Shown: positions 18,779 through 23,701 of the stretch, in pieces
How the letters are laid out: every line of letters begins with the position of its first letter
Position numbering within the stretch: the first letter of the stretch is position 1
NCBI GenBank assembly: GCA_000444245.1
Contig: ATSW01005886.1
Location: 1 to 23,701, forward strand
Origin: Botryllus schlosseri
Taxonomy: Eukaryota; Chordata; Ascidiacea; Stolidobranchia; Styelidae
Reading direction: 5' to 3'
Length of the DNA: 23,701 nucleotides
Translations under genes and position numbers: made by a program
The notes under the pieces: generated by a model
Seen by the model: only the letters and a program-made list of their open reading frames with translations
Database searches by the model: none
What the model was told of the DNA's origin: nothing

Positions 18779-21700
18779 ATGGCACAGGCTGTGCGTGTCA
18801 ATGTATCTGAGCATGCGACAAAAATACTGTCAGAATTGCACCGGATGCGGCAAGGCTGTAATCATTGCGATTTTATAATAAAAGTTGAAAATGATGTTTA
18901 CCGCACCCACAAAAATGTTTTGTCCGCGGGCTCGGAGTATTTCCGAGCCATGCTTGAGCATGACACTAAAGAGAGTCGGGACGGGGTGATCACTTTTAAA
19001 GACGTGGATTCCGAATGTGTGAAGAACTGTGTAGACTTTATTTATTCTGGGGAATTTGAAATCCCGAGCGGAAAGATGAAGGACCTTCTACATGTAGGAA
19101 TCATGTTGCAATTGGACGGACTAAAAACAGCCACAGCTGAAGTATTGGCAGAATCGATAAATGTGGGAAATTACTATTGGACGACAAATATCGCAGATAT
19201 GTACGCACTGGTTGATGTCTTGACAAAATGCCAACGTTTTTTCGAAGAAAACCTAATGGAAATCGCCAACCAGCCCGAATTCGGAAATATGCCACTATCC
19301 AAACTTAGCGATTTTCTGCTAAGTAGCGGTTGCAAATATTCAGAAGAACAAAAACTGACCATATTACTCCGGTGGGGTGAGAAAAACGCCAAAGCGAACA
19401 GCAATTTGCTCGAATCACTTCGGCGTTTCAAGTTGGAAACAGTCTCGTCGACGTTTTTGATTAATCTTCTCAAAGCCGACCCAGTTGTGAGCAATGACAT
19501 GACGATATACAAGTTCTTCAATATTCACCTTATCGAGAATTTGGAAAACAAGGTCAAAATTAATGAGGAATCGAAAAGTCAAGAATTGAAACCAATCGGT
19601 ATGAATAGGTAAGCACAAAAAATCTTTTAAATGGACACCAAAGTACCTTAGAGGAAATGAGAAGGCAAAAGGTTATATTACAGTTAATTGAAAATTTAGT
19701 TGACTCACTTTCTTAACAAGAGCTTTATTGTCCGGCCATCTATTGTTACATGCTGTTGAGTGCTTGGATTCGCAATCGATATAGGTGGAAGTAGTTGATT
19801 TTATAATTCTTCGATTTCCAAAGCGAGTCTGATAGACCGAAATTTTCATGTTTGAAATGATTTGTACTGTCGATATCCACTTAGAAGCTGGATAATGTCC
19901 GTGGTTCTGGATACTGTCCGAGGTTCTCAAACTTTTTTAGACACACTCCCCTTGATGATAGTGAAAAATTTTGCGCCCCCTTATCGTCATATCACAAAAT
20001 GTAACCAGAATGATAGCACTTCCAACGGATAGTTTGATGGCATGGAAGGTTATGAATGTTGTTGAGAGAATTGAAAAATATGAAGTGGAGACTATACACA
20101 GAGCAATAACTATGAATCGGGGGTAAATCGCGCTGAAAACGCAGAAAATGGTTTAGTTGACCGCAGCTTTGTGCTCTCCCTTCAGATGCATTCACGACCT
20201 CCCGTTTTAGAACCACTGGTCTAAGCGGTGACCAGTATTCATGTGGCGTGATTGAAAAAGTACAACCGACTTGCTTTTGTTGGCTGTCATGTAAAAGGTA
20301 GTATCGAATTAGTTATTGTATTTTGATGCACTTTACACTGCTGAGCGCTCCGCTAATTAAGACACCCGAATTATGTCAACCTAATCCATTTTTTTGTTCA
20401 AAATATAGGGGCGATACTGGAAGGAATGTAGCCGTTGATGATAAGCCTTCCATTTCCATGGAATCGGGAAGCGAGTCTGGAAGCAACACACAACACCGAC
20501 TCGGATTCGCTTCAGTTTCACCCCAAATGCAGGACAAAATTGCATGGGGTCAAGTACAAGACGATTGGAAAAATATTTTTGGTGAAGATTCCAAAGCTCA
20601 AAGTTCATCCGGTGTACTTTGTAAGGACATAGCAAGTAATTCGAGCTTATTATTGGCCCTAGGTCAAAACTCATCTGGTGCACCTACTAAAGACAATTCA
20701 AGTGATTCCAACCCCTTTTCGTCACTAATTCAAAGCTCATCCGGTGTACCTAGTAAAGGCAAAGCAAGTGGTGGCTTTGTCTTCTCGAGCTCATTTGACG
20801 CGCCTGGTAAAGACACAGCAAGTGATTCCGACCCCTTTTCGTCACTAATTCAAAGCTCATTCGGAGTACCCAGTAAAGGCAAACCAAGTGGTGGCGTTGT
20901 CTTCTCGAGCTCATTTGACGCGCCTGGTAAAGACACAGCAAGTGATTCCGACCCCTTTTCGTCACTAATTCAAAGCTCATTCGGAGTACCCAGTAAAGGC
21001 AAACCAAGCGGTGGATTTGTCTTCTCGAGCTCATTTGACGCGCCTGGTAAAGACACAGCAAGTGATTCCAGCTCCTTTTTGTCCCAAAGCCAAAGTTCAA
21101 CTAATGTACCTAGTAAAGGCAAAGCAAGTGGTGAATTTGTCTTCCCGAGCTCATTTGGTACTGCTGGTAAAGACACAGCAAGTAATTCCAGATCCTTTTT
21201 GTCCCAAAGTCAAAGTTCAACTCAGGTACCTAGTAAAGGCAAAGCGAGTGGTGGCTTTGTATTCCCGAGCTCATTTGGTAAAGACACAGCAAGTGATTCC
21301 GGATCCTTTTTGTCCCAAAGCCAAAGCTCAACTGGTGTACCTAGCAAAGGCAAACCAAGTGGTGGCTTTGTATTCCCGAGCTCATTTGGTACTGCTGGTA
21401 AAGACACAGCAAGTAATTCCAGATCCTTTTTGTCCCAAAGCCAAAGCTCAACTAATGTACCTAGTAAAGGCAAAGCAAGTGTTGGATTTGTCTTCCCGAT
21501 CTCATTTGGTACGGCTGGTAAAGACACAGCAAGTGATTCCAGCTCCTTTTTGTCCCAAAGCCAAAGTTCAACTAATGTACCTAGTAAAGGCAAAGCAAGT
21601 AGTGGCTTTGTCTTCCCGAGCTCATTTGGTAAAGACACAGCAAGTGATTCCGGATCCTTTTTGTCCCAAATTCAAAGCTCGTCTGGTGTACCTAGTAAAA

Positions 21701-21855
21701 GCAAAGCAAGTGGTGTCGGCCCTGTCTTCCTTTGCTCATTTGGTACGCCTGGTAAAGACACAGAAAGTGATTCCAGTTCTTTATTGTCCCAAAGCCAAAG
21801 CTCATCTGCTGTACATGGTGGAGACAAAGCAACCGATTCCAGCTCAATTCCCTAA
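18779..21855 (+). CDS. BTB-BACK protein, copy 3, with long Ser-rich FG repeat tail (exons 18779-19608, 20409-21855)
   Basis: Predicted 758-residue protein. Exon 1 codes BTB (about 12-118) and BACK (about 122-250) and is about 83% identical to copy 1. The donor ATAG|GTAAGC is at 19608/19609. The acceptor CAAAATATAG ends at 20408, and the phase-2 join gives Arg-GDTGRN, followed by VAVDDKPS, matching the MKVEDKPS of copy 2. The tail then diverges. After a 90-residue unique part it has nine full and one partial repeat of 37-41 residues built on KDTASDS..FLSQSQSS..VPSKGKASGGFVFPSSFGTAG. The tail is Ser/Gly/Lys-rich with about eight FG dipeptides, so it is low-complexity and probably disordered. 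Nucleoporins use FG repeats, but this spacing and composition do not show nucleoporin function. There are no Kelch repeats and the frame is intact. Confidence 0.85.
19918..20218. mobile_element. hAT-like element in intron of copy 3
   Basis: The left end CCGAGGTTCTCAAACTTTTTTAG, followed by a GCGCCCCCTTATCGTC stretch, and the right end TTTTAGAACCACTG are inverse matches to the common CAGTGGTTCTCAAACTTTTT terminus. No clear 8 bp target duplication remains. This element differs from the one in the introns of copies 1 and 2. Confidence 0.5.
20379..20386 (+). other. Empty target site matching the intronic hAT of copies 1 and 2
   Basis: GAATTATGTCAACCTAATCC, followed by a T-rich tract and acceptor, aligns with the two sides of the hAT in copy 1 (left GAATTGTCGGTCTAATC, right TTCTAATCC then the T-rich tract and acceptor). 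Copy 3 has a single TAATC and no element, so it shows the pre-insertion state. Confidence 0.65.
20689..21852 (+). repeat. Tandem coding repeat, mostly 120 bp units, in exon 2 of copy 3
   Basis: Units start at 20689, 20809, 20929, 21049, 21169, 21280, 21400, 21520, 21631 and 21754. Most are 120 bp (40 codons). The fifth and eighth are 111 bp, lacking the three codons after SSFG. The ninth is 123 bp and the tenth is partial. Units 1-3 form one subtype (DPFSSLIQ, SSSFDAPG) and 4-9 another (SFLSQSQ, PSSFG). Short and following SDSGS units occur twice in the same order, suggesting multi-unit copying. All lengths are multiples of three. Shorter degenerate units precede 20689. Confidence 0.9.
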
Positions 21856-22817
21856 AGTCAAGCTTTATCTGATGCGCCTGCTAAAGTCACTGAAAGCATG
21901 TTCGTGGCTGGACATTTCCAAGGTCAACATTAATCCAAGGTCACATTTGAATGTTAAATTTCAGCAAGTTTCCAGTTGATGAGTAGCTCAACCACATTAC
22001 AATAACGATGTACAGCAGTTGCTTTTCAATCTTTTTTGAAGTGGTACACCGTTTATAGTATTTACTGTAGATCATGCATTCAGTGTTAGATGCTGACTAA
22101 AAACAGGTCACCAGTCCCGCCAGTTACGGTCTTTGACGGAGGCTGATTAAGTCTGCCAGCTTCATCCGCAGTATAGAAACCACTGTTTTATAGTGTTATG
22201 TTTCTCATGCTCCCTTGTCTGCCCTTCCATACCGGTGCACCGTGCACACCGGTTGGAGAGCACTTGTATATGGGAAAATTTCTGACAGTTCAAGGTGAAC
22301 CTTGATGTTGATTAAATAGAAGCAGTGCTTTCATAGATCGACGAAAATCTCTTCAAGTAGGGGATTCTGTGGTTGTAATTTCTTTCAATTCGCTTCAGAT
22401 CAGTTTTTGAACATTGAAGATTTCCATTCCTATTTCATTTGTTAATCTTATTAATAATGTTACATTTCATTGCTGTATTGTGGTTATGTGATTTCGGTTA
22501 TTTATGATGTACCATAATACCATGTATATGTATTCGTTTGTTTGCTTTACTACTGTTGATAATACTGTGACATGGTCTCTAGTAAATATATTTGGTATCA
22601 TGACGTCACACGGTGAAATTTTCCTATATTTCCAATATATTTCATCGTACTGCCTACCTTGGCTACTAATGAGAGTCAAGTCGAAAAGCTTTTCGTGAAT
22701 AATTTAGCAATATGAAGTTATTGTTTCGTGTAGCAGTTTGGTAGTCGTTATTTCGTTATCTTTTGATGCTAATGATTCTTTGGAAACAATGGTTCCAGGG
22801 ATATCTAGACTCTAGAC
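21856..22817. other. 3' flank of copy 3
   Basis: No gene is recognised. Repeat-like sequence with Lys/Ser-type codons continues weakly for about 50 bases past the stop. An ATTAAA at 22311-22316 could be a poly(A) signal. An imperfect palindrome, ACCGGTGCACCGTGCACACCGGT, is at about 22232-22254. The rest is AT-rich with short chance frames. Confidence 0.5.
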
Positions 22818-23031
22818 CAGGGATTCCCACCTACGGGCCATGAGTTTTTTTCAGACGTCATGGAAAATGTGTAAAATGACAATTTGTTGGATTTATCGTC
22901 TCTTTTTCTACTCCACTATAATTGTACACACGTGTTTTTAAGTGTTTTCAAAGGTTTGAGAATAATATGGGGTCATTGAGGCTTTGAAAGTTTCAAAGTG
23001 GCCACGGTGAAAAAAAGGTTGGTAACCCCTG
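22818..23031. mobile_element. hAT-like MITE (214 bp)
   Basis: The left end CAGGGATTCCCACCTACGGG and the right end AAAAGGTTGGTAACCCCTG are inverse matches. The 8 bp flanks CTCTAGAC (22810-22817) and CTCTAGGC (23032-23039) differ at one base. Non-coding. Confidence 0.8.
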
Positions 23032-23039
23032 CTCTAGGC

Positions 23040-23681
23040 TTTAGTCTGGATATTGCTGAGTGGTTCCAAACACATATGTCGGGACCCAAACTTGGGTTGT
23101 CTGATTAATTTTGGGGTCTGGTTATTTTTCAGACATATTATATCTTGGGCACAAAATAAAAATAAATCTAATAGAAAATTTGAAAAGATTACAAACTAGA
23201 CAATATATATAACAATAGTACTACGAACATTTGTTTTGGTCGCAGCGATCTGAATCATTTTTATATTGGGTCACCTTGACAGCTTTTCTGGAACCACTGC
23301 TTTCAAAATGCTATCCTGTCATTGTGAAACGTTACTCTAAAATATATCTGAGATCCATGATGGCTAGTGATATGCTATGTGGAGAGAGGTATTCGGTAAC
23401 AAAGTATGAATATTTGTGTGGGTAACCATCAGCGATATATAGAACTATTCAGTCTATTCAATTCATCAATGGTATGCCTGAACCAAGTTTCTTTTCTGAC
23501 AGGTGCTGCTATTTAAAGTAGAGAATGGAATTTAAAGAGCCCATTCAAGGAATATATGCTTATGAGAGCTTTCTCAGTTCATACTACGTCTTGAAAGAAC
23601 ATTTGAGTAAGATCTAGTGGAGGACGTATACGGGCCCGAGAACAAGGAGATCGTGAACGTATTCACTGTAACTTTTTAGAC
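23040..23681. other. Intergenic DNA at the right end
   Basis: AT-rich sequence with no recognisable gene. The 64-codon frame at 23231-23425 has no family features and no support beyond being open. Confidence 0.5.
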
Positions 23682-23701
23682 CAGTGGTTCTCAAACTGGG
23701 G
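23682..23701. mobile_element. Start of another hAT-like element, cut by the window end
   Basis: CAGTGGTTCTCAAACTGGGG is a standard hAT-type terminal sequence. It begins 20 bases from the window edge, so the other end is not visible. Confidence 0.55.

Noticed and set aside
20750-21638. Minus-strand frames over the copy 3 repeat
   Set aside because: These are the same repeat effect. They have no start context or partner exon and are only antisense shadows.
54-21855. Kelch repeats after BACK, as in KLHL proteins
   Set aside because: None of the second exons has the GG and spaced Tyr/Trp pattern of Kelch blades; the tails are low-complexity or Tpt1-like.
21011-21979. 322-codon shifted + frame through the copy 3 repeat
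   Set aside because: It is open because all repeat units are multiples of three and lack stops in that frame. The real frame is tied by a good splice join to the BTB-BACK exon, so this is a shadow.
1-23701. tRNA, rRNA or CRISPR-like arrays
   Set aside because: No cloverleaf with proper A and B boxes, no rRNA-like block and no evenly spaced short repeats with unique spacers were seen.

Overview
The window looks like animal nuclear DNA, probably a marine invertebrate deuterostome such as an ascidian. The grounds are AT-rich sequence, spliced genes with GTAAG donors and AG acceptors, a metazoan-type mitochondrial ribosomal protein gene (MRPL43), many non-autonomous hAT-like DNA transposons, and an expanded BTB-BACK family. 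The exact taxon is inference; no marker in the window fixes it.

Layout, all genes on the + strand: (1) BTB-BACK gene copy 1, exons 54-883 and 2666-2990. (2) A 3'-only relic at about 4870-5545. (3) Pseudogene A, BTB-BACK plus a Tpt1/KptA-like (RNA 2'-phosphotransferase) C-terminal exon, 5577-7962. (4) BTB-BACK gene copy 2, exons 9255-10084 and 11840-12287. (5) Pseudogene B, the same BTB-BACK-Tpt1 architecture, 12906-15282. (6) MRPL43, uninterrupted, 16211-16855. (7) BTB-BACK gene copy 3, exons 18779-19608 and 20409-21855, whose second exon is an expanded ~120 bp tandem repeat. Segments 1-8510 and 9201-16015 are two diverged copies of one duplicated block. The second copy lacks about 1.95 kb, including the start of its BTB pseudogene.

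All five BTB-BACK loci use the same design. One long exon carries BTB+BACK and ends in a phase-2 donor (AG|GT), followed by one C-terminal exon. That exon differs by lineage: an RG-rich tail ending SDSDY (copies 1 and 2), a long Ser-rich tail with FG motifs (copy 3), or a Tpt1-like fold (pseudogenes A and B). None has Kelch repeats. If the BTB-BACK part acts as a Cul3 adaptor, as in known relatives, the exchangeable tail would set target choice; this is inference. The most notable point is the BTB-BACK-Tpt1 fusion. It survives here only as pseudogenes, but an intact parent should exist elsewhere in this or a related genome.

The introns of copies 1 and 2 share one old hAT insertion. Copy 3 shows the empty site, which gives a relative order: copy 3 split first, then the hAT inserted, then the block holding copies 1 and 2 duplicated.
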